From Paragyromitra xinjiangensis (Eukaryota; Ascomycota; Pezizomycetes; Pezizales; Discinaceae): a stretch of DNA of 64,000 nucleotides. The translations under genes and the position numbers were made by a program. The stretch covers positions 434,001 to 498,000 of the forward strand of contig JBCAMK010000006.1 in assembly GCA_038503065.1 (NCBI GenBank). Direction: 5' to 3'. The notes under the pieces were generated by a model. The model searched no databases and had not been told where the DNA came from. It saw nothing but the letters and a program-made list of their open reading frames with translations. This document shows, piece by piece, positions 35,101 to 46,461 of this stretch; positions within the stretch are counted from its first letter, which is position 1; every line of letters begins with the position of its first letter.

Positions 35101-36875
35101 CGTTATACTATCATAAACTAAGGCAACCCGCAGCTGCTACACCCTCGTTCCCTTATAGATATTGATGCACCCACTATCTTCTTCACCCTCCCGGTCACCG
35201 TCCCTCTCTTCTTTCTTTGTCGCCGGAGTTCGCATCGAGAGCTAACCCTCCCTGAAAGTATCGCCGTGAGCTAGAAAACGAGAATCGGTATAGAATCTTG
35301 TTTCTGAAAACTTGACACAGCTCCCACCGACTGGGGCATGTCAACCCTACTGAAATTCTGGGTAACCATATTCAGTTAATCAAAGATTGCAAATGGCCAT
35401 AAGCGATATGGATATGGTACTTCCCAACTTGTCTATTCATTTTATTGGCGTTGTGGCTTTTGTCCAGAAAAGTGCCTATGAAGTTGTGCGTACGCTGTCG
35501 CGACTCACGTGCTATCTTCTTGATGGCCAAATGCTCAATCGGGGGTCGTGGGAGAGACGATTTACGGTGGTTTGAACTTGAGCATGAAATGCAACGGCCC
35601 GTTGTGGGAAAACGCCAAGTGGGTCAAGATGAAGTTTGGGCGCCGTACTCTAAGAGAAGTGGAAAACTCAGCTTGACACAGCTGTGAAACAGGGGTATGC
35701 GAGAGTATGGTTGATTAGGCTTACCAGTAATATCGCGCTTGCCCGTCCTAGCGAAAGGGAACATGAACGACTGAGAAAAACATACCGGGAGCAGCGGGGG
35801 ATGAGGGTTGGGGTTAAAGCGAGGTTAGACTAAGTTTGCTCGACCACCGGATCAAAGGGTTGGGGTTCCTTCCATAAACACCTTCAATCAGGCGAATATC
35901 ATTGTAACACAAGAGGGGGGATTGTGGATGTCTTTTGCGGAAACTATCGCTCCATAAGCCAGTTACGGAGAGATTGGGCGCATCTAGACGATAGTTCTTC
36001 TCAACGACCCCCTTCCTGTTCATGAACGATGCTTGTGCGTTGATGGGTTCAGGCAAATATCTCCTGAAACGTTGTGCTAAACAAATTTTTTCGTAGACTA
36101 GCACGCTCCCCACGTATTAACTGGTGGGCTAATCGACCATTGGAGCATAAATTATTTATGCCCCATTTTCGTGAAAGTACAATGTTTAATGGTGGACCAA
36201 AACCAAGTTCCCGCGCCTTCTCCACCTATCAAACATCACATGGCCCCGAAACTCTCAAGCCTGATCCTTCCCAAAGTTTACACGAAATAAACAGCTGAAA
36301 TGCCTAGAACCACAATTGCAAGCAACGATATACTTTACTGCTCAGAAAGTCGCGGGAGTGGGATAAGTGGGATTACAGCCGGCCCCAGAGGACTCGCACT
36401 TATTCCCTACTTCCATTACGGGGCGGATGTTAATGATTCTTTTTGGCTTACCTCTCCAGGCGGCGGCACAGCGGGATCATGGATTACGACTCGCTTAGTT
36501 ATACTCACGCAAACGATATATAGTTCATTCATGTCTGCACGTTTAATTATTTTTCCGGAACTAATAGCACGCGCTCTTTCAATTAATTATATTCAGTGTA
36601 CCTCCCCTCCCGTCGTCTTTACTCCATAATTCACCAGCATCTCCAGAACTAACCTTTTCATCAACTGTATCGCACACCCGTCCACCCAAATCTCTCCTTA
36701 GTTTCACACCGTGGACTATGTATATCCTGCCTCTGGCACTCGTCAACTCCCAACAAACCACTACTAGCCACAACGAGTAACGAATCGCAAGCTATCTAGC
36801 ACGTGGCAACAGGCCTATTGGCGTGCGACAAATATTCAGCTCCTACATAATCTCAGGGGATTTTGTAAAAACATA
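35101..36875. other. Gene-poor stretch
   Basis: Short frames only; none has splice continuity or a recognisable family. Confidence 0.4.
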
Positions 36876-37229
36876 CAGTGCTTCCCTATCTACCGGCGCT
36901 CGCTTAGTAATTGTAACGTCACGGCATTTCGACCAGATTGCAACGCCCGAACTTTCCCGACAAACATTAGCAGGATGTGCTGAAAATTTATAGCATGATG
37001 ATATAATATCTGGTGTATACTCTGCTGGGTTCGGTTTGCATAAGCTTTTCGGGCTATTGCAACCAGAAACAATTGCACATATTAGATTTTCACTTATATT
37101 ACTTTACTACTATTATTCTTCAACCTGAATTTTTTTCAGATTTTTACAATTGTTTTTAGTGCCTCTAAAATTTAGTTGCCCAAACGCCACGCCGTTACCG
37201 ACGGAACGCCGGTAGGTAGGGAAGCACTG
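36876..37229. mobile_element. 354-bp MITE with CAGTGCTTCCCTA ends
   Basis: The left end CAGTGCTTCCCTATCTACCG is the complement of the right end with one mismatch over about 24 bp, and a weaker match continues for a further 30-40 bp. TA at 36874-36875 and 37230-37231. CAGT ends suggest a pogo/mariner-type non-autonomous element. No transposase. Confidence 0.78.
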
Positions 37230-37231
37230 TA

Positions 37232-40200
37232 CTTAAGCCGCTGATAAAAACTCCAACCAGGCTGGTGGAATCACGTGACCGTCATGATACCCGAGCCTAA
37301 AATCGGATCCGCCCACTTATCGGTCTGATGAAACATGATCTTCACGCAAAAATATACAGCTCTATCTAACTAATGCGATATAGTTGTTGAATACGCCTAG
37401 CTGCTCGCTTAAAAATTTGCGCGGAATGAATTGTGTGGATGTCTGGATGTCTAGATGCCTGGATGTGTACCTTATGTCACGACCGTAGTATTTCTTGGAA
37501 TAGGGGACTTGGCGTACTCCATCACCAAAAATGAAATTTTATGTCAACATAGCGACTTGGTATCATCGCTTTGGGGATAGATTCCCTGGGATTGCGAAGG
37601 ATTGTGTATGTTTTTGCTAAGGGTTCTGTAAGGGTTTGGTGGAGGGATGGCGAGTGAAAGGCAGCGTGGAGTCAGAACGTGTCTAGGTCAACATTGTGGT
37701 GAATGCTTTTGTTTGAGCATCTGGCTACCGTTCTATCAGTTGTTCAGGGATTATCGTTGACTTGCATAAGTGTCTGTGGGTTGTCCAAGTAGTATTTGGC
37801 TGACCCTTGCCCCTACGCTTTAAATTTGGTACACGTGCAAGTAGATCAAGGCTAGCGAATGCTCTAGCTACTCGAGGTTTGGGCAGTAAGCTTTCAGCAG
37901 AGTGGGAGTGTTATAAGGAATGGCTTCGTAAACAGGTTAGAAAAACCTCTACTGGTTCTAGTTTTCATGGGAGAATAACGACTGTGGTAGTCGGGTTTGT
38001 GGGAAAATTTACAAAGATCCGGGGAACACCGTGTCAAACGTCACTTATGTTTGGTAAGCTTTTCACACTACAGAATGTAAAACTAGAATAACAGGCCAAG
38101 ATAACCCGGACCCACAGTTAGGACAGTTTTCGTCATAAAGACAATGCGTACACGCCCTAATGTAGGTCGCCACATCAGGCCCGATATTTTGTGTCCTGGA
38201 GTCAGCCAAGTTAGCCGAGGCGAGGCTTGATGCTTGGAAAAGAATGAAGACGCTCTTGATAAGTGAATCGATGGAGTGTAAAAAAACTTAGTTTTTAGCT
38301 GGTGCAGGTGCATGATCGAAGGTTCTGAGAAATACCGCTGCCAGGACGAAATATACGCAGTGCGCGTTTTTGAAACATTTTTCCTCTGTCGCACAACTTC
38401 TAAATTTCTAGCTGTGAAAAGTTGGCAGGTATTCCTAAAAGAAATGATAGCCATATCCAGCTAGAAGAGTTCCATCAGGGAATTTAGGATGACGTTTTCA
38501 ACTTAACTTTTGACCAGCCTCTCCACCAGATCAGGTAGAAAACACTTCGAATTCCGATGATATTTATAAGGTAGTACACCATAAACAAATGTCTGAAAGA
38601 TGGCAATAAAAGCAGATCTGTCTTAATTGGGAGAAGCTGCTTTCTAAGTACCCCCCCGGCTTTCCTAGCAGACGACAAAACTCCGACCGGTATATCATCA
38701 GAACGCCAATGCTAAGAATGCTCAACGTGATTGATGCGACATGGTCGTTACCAGGTTTCTTAAATTGCCACCATTTGAGGCTTAGACGCTATGCCAGTGC
38801 CGGTACTCAAACCTAGTTTTGGATATCAGTTTTCTCCGCGTATATCTAGTCACATTAGTATTTCTAAGAACGACCTACTTTGCGCTGTTTACTGCTAAAA
38901 ATGTGATCTATTGCGCCATAACATCGAGCTCTACTTCCTAATCGGATGATATAGAGTTTTATTACTGCATGCAGGATTTAAGATCTTATATCTTTTCGTA
39001 AGAAATTTGGTTGGTGGTGAGTGATTCGCGCACCACAGATCGGTGACTAACGAATTCATCGGTTGAAGACTAAAGCGAGACAAACTGAGAATAAGATCTG
39101 TGTAGTCCTCTGTTCTCCTCCCAAAAAATATTAAACGCTGGCTGCGTCTACACGATCCGCTTACAAGCTGAATCCTCTCCTTCGCGCTCAAATTCTTAAT
39201 CTCGCCCCCGACCGTACTCAAGGCCACTATCCTCTGATTGGAATGCGAATGCACGCAATTCGAAGAAGTCTTAACGTTACTCGACCCAACCTGATAGCGG
39301 TGAAGCCGCTACTCCCCTCCCTCCTCCATCGGGCACACTACCTTCTTTTATACTAATGGTTCGCATCAATAACACCTTAATATTTCTACAACTCTTGTTG
39401 CTGATAATCACATAGCGAAGCATCGCGGAGAGAGAACCATTGTTGGTGATATCCCAGAAACCCTGAGAAACAGTGATATTCTCTGGGCTGTTCGAGGCTT
39501 CAGGGGACAGAGAACGGAACTTCCGTCAGATTTTGCGCTCATTACTAATCTTACAAACAGTTCCTACCGTGGAATACTTCGACCTACTTACTTACCATCA
39601 GCCGAGGTATTTGACACTCTGCCATCGAAACAGACATACCAGATACGGTTCATATACACGGCTCACGTTGTACCGTCCTCACTTCCCCCGAAACCCCGAA
39701 GCACTCCACTGCACTAGGTTATCAATCCAGAACCGTATCACATGCGTAACCATGTAGCAATTGTAGATAAAAGCTATATATTGGTAACCTCAATAGCCAT
39801 GCAATGGCCCACATTTTCTCGCAACTCCTACGGTAGACACAGCGCCGTTAGGGACGCGTCGGCCGTCGGCTGCCGATATTAAGGCCTTATGCAACCAAAG
39901 TTGAAAATACAATCTTCATGATAACTATCAAGCCGCCATCTTCGAGCGGTATCATATGATCACCTAAAATCTCTAAGTCAAGATTCCAACTGCGCCACTT
40001 TGTACTCTTAAAACGGTCGAAGGGAAACTCGGCTTCTCATGAAAGGGCTTGTCGAACCAGGCGGCCAACCGGTATCAGTTGACTGAAGTCCACCATACCC
40101 CTGGACATTCAAGTATGCCGCCGGGTATTTCATTGTTGAGAACATGGCACATTTATAGCTTGCTCATTGAATGACAGCATCGAGTGACCGCGAAACCGCT

Positions 40201-40320
40201 GCAGCAGGGAGGGGCAGAGGCTGAGCATAGGGGGATCAGGATGGAAGCACATGAGCTCCTAGCGGAGATGCAGCGCAGTTAGGGATGGTCTACTTGTTGG
40301 AGCCCGGGATATAAGGGCTA
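37232..40320. other. Gene-poor stretch left of the Tc1-like element
   Basis: A short degenerate GGATGTCT repeat lies at 37437-37470. Frames of about 95-125 codons at 37807-38091 (+), 38454-38083 (-) and 39254-38931 (-) have no recognisable domain and are not called. Confidence 0.4.
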
Positions 40321-40366
40321 CTCGTGAATTCAAAAAGTATCGAGCGAGCCGGAAACCCTAACCCAC
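40321..40366 (+). repeat. Left terminal inverted repeat of the Tc1-like element
   Basis: Begins CTCGTGAATTCAAAAAGTAT and ends with the telomere-like AAACCCTAACCCAC. Exact complement of 42205-42250. Confidence 0.95.
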
Positions 40367-40447
40367 GCAGGTCGCTTAGCGAGGTCCAAGCTCAGCTGAG
40401 CTCAACGGAAGGCAACACCTCAGCAGCTCACGAGAATAGTGGAAGAG

Positions 40448-42111
40448 ATGGCGCGCCCGATAATTAAGAGAGGTATAGTTGAATTCAAAGAGCGAGATAG
40501 AACGAGACTAATCAAATCAATAGGCCCCGAGATAACACCACACCGTCGAGCAGTTATTGTGGCATACCGAGTGCTAAACCAACCCCTGAGCTACAAAGCA
40601 ATCAAAGCAAAGATTGGTGTAGCGGAATCTACAGCCAGCGGTATCTTTAGACATGCTGTTCAGAATGCTACGGCCAAACGAGAGAAGGAAGAAGATTTAC
40701 TGATGCTGGTGCCATCAACTGCAATTGCGGAACTTGACCCTGATGAGTTTCTGGCTGAGATCAACGCTGAGCTGCAAGCATTGCAAATTACCGATGATAC
40801 TACTAGCGGTACCGATACTGGTACTACACAGGATAGTGGTCTTCTACCTATACCAGTAACACCAACGGAGCTATCTTTATTAGAGTTAATCTCAAAAGAT
40901 TGTTTAGATCCCGATGCAAGGTCAGGAAGACCAAAGGCTTTGAGTGAGGAAGAGAAGGATCAGTTAATTGCAACATTTAAAAGAGACTTTGAGACCCAGA
41001 GAATGAAACTTGTGGATTTGAGAAGGGAGGCAGGGTTATCTCATGTTGGCAATACCATGGTTTATAATGCGTTGAGAGAACGTGGCATTAGTGCATATCG
41101 TGAAGAATTCAAATTTATTCTTACATCTGAAAGCAAAGCATTATGTTTGGTAAGTGTTTATTATATATTTTAATGATTGCGTTGCTAGTAACTAATATAG
41201 ACACTTAGGCATACTGCACTGCATGGAGGGCTTGGAGAGTTGACAAAGACTAATCAAACTATGAATTTACCGATGAGATGTCAATTGAAATTGGTGCTAT
41301 GTATGGCAAATGTTTAGTTTGGAGAGAAGCCGATGAGAGATGGGTAGATGACTGTGTGGGAGCTAAGAAAAAACAAGGGAGCACTGTGATGTGTTGGGGT
41401 ATGATTAGCTATAATCATAAGGGGCCATTTCATGTGTGGATTCCTGAATCCAAAAAACAACGCGAGGCAGCTGAAAAAGAAATTGCAAGGTTAAATGCAA
41501 ATTTTGCTGCTCAGGAAAAAGAACTCAATGATCGTTGGGTAGGCAGCCCAGAATGGAAGGCACTAAAAGAAAAAGAGTTGGATGCAGCAAAAGTTCAGTG
41601 GGCTGCAGAACAGGCTGGCACACCAAAAAAAACAATTTCGCAAACTTGGAGGTCAAAAACATTTCAAATTGAAAGAGTACCAAAGTGGTCTGTTAAAGGA
41701 GGGGTAGATACTTATTGTTACATCAATGAAGTATGTAAGCCTATTTTATGGCCAGAGTGCAAACGTTTATTACATACCTACCCAAATTTTTGTTTGATGG
41801 AGGACAGAGCTGGCGCACATAAATTAGATTTTACAAACAATGCCAGACAACAGGAAGGCATTAATAAGGTACATTGGCCTCCCAATTCACCAGATTTTAA
41901 TCCTATTGAACGAATCTGGACTCTTATGAAAAAAAGAATATTAAGAAGACAAGGTGCTGAAAGAATTACTACTGTAACTGAGATGCGTCGTGTTTTGGTT
42001 GAAGAATGGGAAAAAATCACAATTGAGGAAATTAATGCTGAAATAGAGAAGCTGTCTACTATTATGGAAAGATGTATAGCTGCAAATGGTGGTAATAATT
42101 TTCATGCATAG
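40448..42111 (+). pseudogene. Tc1-like DD34E transposase with intron and one nonsense codon
   Basis: Exon 1 40448-41149, intron 41150-41208 (59 nt; GTAAGT, ACTAAT branch, CACTTAG), exon 2 41209-42111. TAA at 41251-41253 interrupts exon 2 after 14 codons. Order: an N-terminal helix-turn-helix (LSYKAIKAKIGVAESTASGI), a second DNA-binding region after RSGRPKALS, then the catalytic domain. Its residues are Asp in FTDEMS (41272), Asp in MEDRAGAH (41803) and Glu in NPIERIW (41908), with 34 residues between the last two. A charged insertion of about 55 residues (KKQREAAEKEIARLN) lies between the first two catalyt­ic residues. Without the stop the protein would be 534 residues. CAA to TAA is one possible single-base origin of the stop. 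Confidence 0.85.
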
Positions 42112-42204
42112 TTTATGTTGTATTTATTTTAATTCTTTGATGTGGATTTGGGCGTGGTTGAATAAATCACAAAAAATAAATAACTCGAACTCGGGGGTTC
42201 CTGT

Positions 42205-42250
42205 GTGGGTTAGGGTTTCCGGCTCGCTCGATACTTTTTGAATTCACGAG
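42205..42250 (-). repeat. Right terminal inverted repeat of the Tc1-like element
   Basis: Exact complement of 40321-40366, followed by the TA target duplicate. Confidence 0.95.
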
Positions 42251-42252
42251 TA

Positions 42253-43442
42253 TATCTCGGGAAGCCGGAATATCTAATATCCATGACAACAGGATGTCAT
42301 GAACATCGAGTGGTTTATTAATCATCTCAGGTCACAGCGATACAGGAAAAGACCTCGATTGGCCAGTATTATGTCTGAAGAAATATGCGGTATGAGGTGC
42401 ATCAATGTCGACTTTCGCTTTCATCCTCACGTACACGAGCTCAGAGAGCTTTCTTACGAACGCTGTTGTCGGTGAGGCAACGGGATGGGGATTAAGAAAG
42501 CGATGGGAATTGAACGAAAAGCAGTACGGATAGAAACAACCCCTAGCTGAAGCAAAGGATTATTGATAGTAAGTCTGCGCATAATGCTGTGAATTTCTTC
42601 ACACGAGTTGACCAAACGCAAGGGCCTCGGCTGAGATGAGAAATAGGAAACTGATGACCACTAAAGCTCCCCCGTAATTATTTTCACTCCTCGGCACCAG
42701 CATAAAAGTCTACTCCAATATTATAATTTTAGCAGGGGCTGGAGTACCTTAGTTGTCCAATCTACTAACGGTAGCAATTCCAAGGGCTCGCATGAAGATT
42801 ACAAGGAGAACACAGACGTACCCATTCCGCCATCAAATGACCCTACGGCTACTCGGCTAATTCGGAAGCACCGTACCTGATACGCATACGTCTATTTGCG
42901 GGCGCACGGATGAAGAACACTCGGCATCAACCCCTGCCTAGTCCTTGAGCAGCGGGAGTGTTGTACGCTTCTGGTTTATTTCGATCTCGTTTAGCAATTT
43001 TCTTGACAATTTAGAGGCCCTAATACAAATAAAAGCAGAAGCGAATAGAAAAACGTATAGTACGTAGGAAATGATCGGAAAAGACTGTCCGCGAAAACAG
43101 TGGCTGCCAAAAATAATACCTATCGGAAACCCCAACCCTGAGCTCAATGCCATATTTAGCCTCGTTTGGGGTGCGCGGTACGGGGTCACGCAGTCTGACT
43201 CAATAAGACCAACCCACCCCGCGTGAGCGAAACGTCTTGGTGCCAAATGACTAAATCTTGAATTGGAACTAGCCGGATTTCTCAGGGGAACCTCTGGTGT
43301 AACCTCTCTCAATCTTCTTTTATTTTGACTTTATTGTTGCTACTGGCCTAAGCTCTAGGTCTGGGAATCGAACTGGAGCGGGGCTGATTATGTAGTGGTG
43401 CCGCCATAGATAATGTTCTACACGTGCCTTTCGCTAGATATA
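42253..43442. other. Intergenic region right of the Tc1-like element
   Basis: A 124-codon minus-strand frame (43312-42938) with one hydrophobic helix is present but unrecognised. A B-box-like AGTTCGATTCC (minus strand near 43358-43368) lacks a foldable tRNA around it. Confidence 0.35.
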
Positions 43443-43654
43443 CAGTTGCAGGCGCTTAGTCGTGTAATGAGTGATACTCCATGCACCCACAAAACATACA
43501 GCCCCATTGCTTCCCAAACAGTTTAAGCTCAGGGAGCTCCTCTCTACTCACTTTGATATCGTTTTTGATTGGTTACTGCTAAATATCTCTTGTGGCTGTC
43601 TTGTAATTAGGCTCCGTTCATCTCACGGTATGCATGACTAAGCAACAACCCCTG
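43443..43654 (+). mobile_element. MITE family GCTTAGTCATG, copy 3 (212 bp)
   Basis: TA at 43441-43442 and 43655-43656. Left end CAGTTGCAGGCGCTTAGTC, right end GCATGACTAAGCAACAACCC then CTG. The interior is nearly collinear with copy 2. It ends 80 bp before the ATG at 43735, so it is probably part of that gene's promoter or 5' leader. Confidence 0.82.
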
Positions 43655-43734
43655 TACCACTCGTCGAGTGGCTGAGCATGTACTTGTGCCGAGGTGAATC
43701 CCCTTAGTCATGGTTTCGCGTGATATTCGACTAC

Positions 43735-45462
43735 ATGTCACAACCCCATCCCCAAACTCTTCAGATCAACAACATAATGGCGTTCGGCCCACCCATTGAT
43801 TCTCACACCATCGTGGAAGCTTGGCTTGACGCTCATTTTGTACTTCCGAACAATCGTAACCCACTAATTAGAGGGCTTATTGTGCCTCCTCAACCGCTAC
43901 TTTCCTCCTCCTCCTCCGACAACTGTGCCGCAGACCGTCGCCGTTCAAAATCCCCTTCGGCTCCATCCTGGGAATCAGCTGGGAATAGCTCCTCTCATCG
44001 TGGACACAGGCCTCAGAAAAGACTTCGCCTGACGTCGCACACTGTTCATCCGCCTTACGCCGCCCATAGTGGCCTCGCCGATCGTAAGCCAATATTCAAG
44101 GATCTAGCCAGTGAAGGCATATTTGAGATACCGTATGGGGGTCATGGAGGGGGAGACATCAGTGGGGGTGGTGGTGTACCTGAACCTGAAACGGAGCCAG
44201 AGATTCTTGAGCCTGGTATCCAGGACGACGCCGTTCGGGGTGCTGGTAGCAATGCAACAAGTGAAATAAATACTCTGACTCTCCGTACTTTCTCTGCTTC
44301 ATTGGGTGATACAAAAACCGCATCGGGGTTGGCTGAAGGTTCTTCGGTTGCGGCTTCCCTAAGCGCTACTGACGCTGCGATGTCTCCCCCCAAAAGACGG
44401 AAGACAAACTCATCGTCTCCGTCAAATACTGGCTCTGACACCTCCGACATTTGCCGAAAGCGGCAACACCTCGCCTTGCTTGAACCCTCGGCGATGTTCG
44501 GAACTCTAGGCCCTGCCGATGCTAGGAACGATTTACGACTCGTCCCTAAAGGAGTGATTACCATCCTGAAAATGTTCTCCGTGGGCACCTTCGAGACCGT
44601 GTGTTTTCCTGCTACAGCTGAGACTGACCAACTGGTTGCCACGTCCTTCCCTCTCGAGTCTATACCATCTCACGCTCGACTGATAGTCACAGATTCTGAG
44701 GATTCCATTCGGGCACTAGACATTGTCAAATTTGCGATAGGGATCCACATCGCGTGTGCGACTAACTCCCGTAGATGTCTGGATGAATCTTCGTGGTACC
44801 AACCCGTGCGCAATCTCCTATCTGTTGAACCTCCTGCCCCTGGATCCACCTCCGTTGTCCCCACCCCGCCTACACTCAATGAGTCACCCTACTCAAACCC
44901 TGAGGACCTTTTTCTTACCCTTGATGCGACCACCAAATCTACTGATCCAGGGCTAGCCCCTAGCAGTACCAATATTAAACTCGATGCCATTCTCGCATTT
45001 AATCCAGATCATCGCACATGCATTGCCACCTACCATCACGCGACCCGAGCTGGCATTAAACTTAACGCCTTCAGCGACAGCAGTCTAGACGGCACCATCG
45101 TTATCCTCGGCGCTGAGGTGAAGTCCCCAGGAGGCTCCGGTGGAGGAGCAGAAGCGGAATACCAAGTTGGTGTTTGGGGGATGAAAACAATCAACCTCAC
45201 CAAAGACCTCGCACAAGGAAACAGTTACCCGCGATGCGAGTATGCTTTGTCGGTGTCGGTTTATGGACATGTGTGGAGTTTACACGTGACTTACTGGCGC
45301 GGGGAGGCACTTGTTACCCATGGCCCGTTGTATATTGGCTCGACTGACTCCCTGTATGGGACGATGAAGATTGTGGCGTTTGTGAAGACGTTGAAAATGT
45401 GGGCGAGAGATGAACTGTGGCAGGAATGGGAAGCGATGGTGGGGACAGTTCCGTTGGAGTAA
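43735..45462 (+). CDS. Large PD-(D/E)XK nuclease-like protein
   Basis: Intronless frame of 575 residues from the ATG at 43735 (an in-frame ATG at 43777 is an alternative). Residues 1-260 are low-complexity and probably disordered, with Ser-rich, basic (HRGHRPQKRLRL, PPKRRK) and acidic/Gly patches; the basic patches could act as nuclear localisation signals. The C-terminal 300 residues look folded. KLDAIL (Asp417), later GAEVK (Glu461, Lys463), then A-x-x-x-x-QVGVW match the D...ExK...QxxxW layout of the fungal PD-(D/E)XK nuclease-like domain family (PDDEXK_12 type). Substrate unknown. The frame shows no stops and ends normally. It is not obviously related to the 31935 gene. Confidence 0.75.
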   Translation: MSQPHPQTLQINNIMAFGPPIDSHTIVEAWLDAHFVLPNNRNPLIRGLIVPPQPLLSSSSSDNCAADRRRSKSPSAPSWESAGNSSSHRGHRPQKRLRLTSHTVHPPYAAHSGLADRKPIFKDLASEGIFEIPYGGHGGGDISGGGGVPEPETEPEILEPGIQDDAVRGAGSNATSEINTLTLRTFSASLGDTKTASGLAEGSSVAASLSATDAAMSPPKRRKTNSSSPSNTGSDTSDICRKRQHLALLEPSAMFGTLGPADARNDLRLVPKGVITILKMFSVGTFETVCFPATAETDQLVATSFPLESIPSHARLIVTDSEDSIRALDIVKFAIGIHIACATNSRRCLDESSWYQPVRNLLSVEPPAPGSTSVVPTPPTLNESPYSNPEDLFLTLDATTKSTDPGLAPSSTNIKLDAILAFNPDHRTCIATYHHATRAGIKLNAFSDSSLDGTIVILGAEVKSPGGSGGGAEAEYQVGVWGMKTINLTKDLAQGNSYPRCEYALSVSVYGHVWSLHVTYWRGEALVTHGPLYIGSTDSLYGTMKIVAFVKTLKMWARDELWQEWEAMVGTVPLE

Positions 45463-46461
45463 TTATAGATTGTTGGAGAGGGGCTATAGAGGTATTTCAA
45501 ACGGGGCGTAGAAGTAGCGAGTATAATACTTGGCTTGGATTAGGGTTTTTTTAGGCACCCTAAGCGTGAGGTAAAGGGTTGGGTTGTCAGTCTTGGAGGT
45601 TTTGTTTTTTCTCCTTTGGTTCTCCTAACATGAGCGTGAACGATGGTTCACACTTACACCTTGTAAACAGGGCGAGAGAAGTAGCTTTTATGAATGATAG
45701 GTAGGGACTGGAGAAAGTCTTACCTTCACAATACTGAAGGGTAAGCACAATGGAATTCCGGATTGCTAGTAATTGTAGAAGGAGAGCTTGGTAGGAGCGG
45801 TAAACTCTGGCCGCCAGGGGATTCACAGGAAAAGGTATTGGAGGATTATCGACGGTAAATATCCAACATCTAGAGTATTCATAGAGATGAACGGCTAGCA
45901 CTCCGTGCTCGGGCAGTTTTTCTGGGTGCAGCGTAGGGGCCTATGGCGTGGCTGTAGCGTCAGTGCTTTACTAGGTAGTACTAATTCGTTATTGTCGCTA
46001 TTACCGATTATTAACAGCGTCAGAGTTTCGACCGGAAGCTGAGAGGTATATAATGCACGGGAATGCCTGCACCATCAGAGCTTTACTGCTCGAGGCGCGT
46101 AGTGAGATTTAGGTTACCATATTGCGGGCCGAAGCGCCCCAATCATTAGTTCATGCGGTAATGCGGATGATTTACCTCTCTATTTCATCCCTCATGGACT
46201 TCACACCCCTTGCTGCGATCGAAGCATCGGTTAGAATTTATGTTCCTTCTCCTTCTGGTTGGGCTCTGGCTCTACGTGCTCCACCGCTTTAGGATTCTTT
46301 GTTCGTGTTAGCTTTTTGATCAAGGCGGCGCACCGTGGGGACTGCCGTTGTAAACTATTCGGGTTGGGCTGATTCCTTTTCAGGCTTGGTTCGGGCTTGC
46401 GCCTGCTGGCTCTAGGGATGAGTGTTCTACAAGAGCCCCCACGGGATAGAATTGATGTAGA
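45463..46461. other. Intergenic region
   Basis: Short unrecognised frames only; separates the nuclease-like gene from the transposon island. Confidence 0.4.

Larger units (their letters stand above)
40321..42250 (+). mobile_element. Tc1/mariner-like DNA transposon, 1930 bp
   Basis: Perfect 46-bp terminal inverted repeats (40321-40366 and 42205-42250) flanked by TA on both sides (40319-40320 and 42251-42252) enclose one spliced transposase gene with a single premature stop. Identical ends indicate recent transposition or mobilisation in trans by a sister copy. Confidence 0.93.

Noticed and set aside
38083..38454. 123-codon minus-strand frame
   Set aside because: No recognisable domain, no neighbours and random-looking composition.
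42938..43312. 124-codon minus-strand frame with one hydrophobic helix
   Set aside because: Could be an exon but no splice partner or family was found.
43340..43440. tRNA-like B-box AGTTCGATTCC on the minus strand
   Set aside because: No acceptor pairing and no usable A-box at the right spacing.
44142..44642. 166-codon antisense frame inside the PD-(D/E)XK gene
   Set aside because: Shadow of the long plus-strand frame; no independent support.
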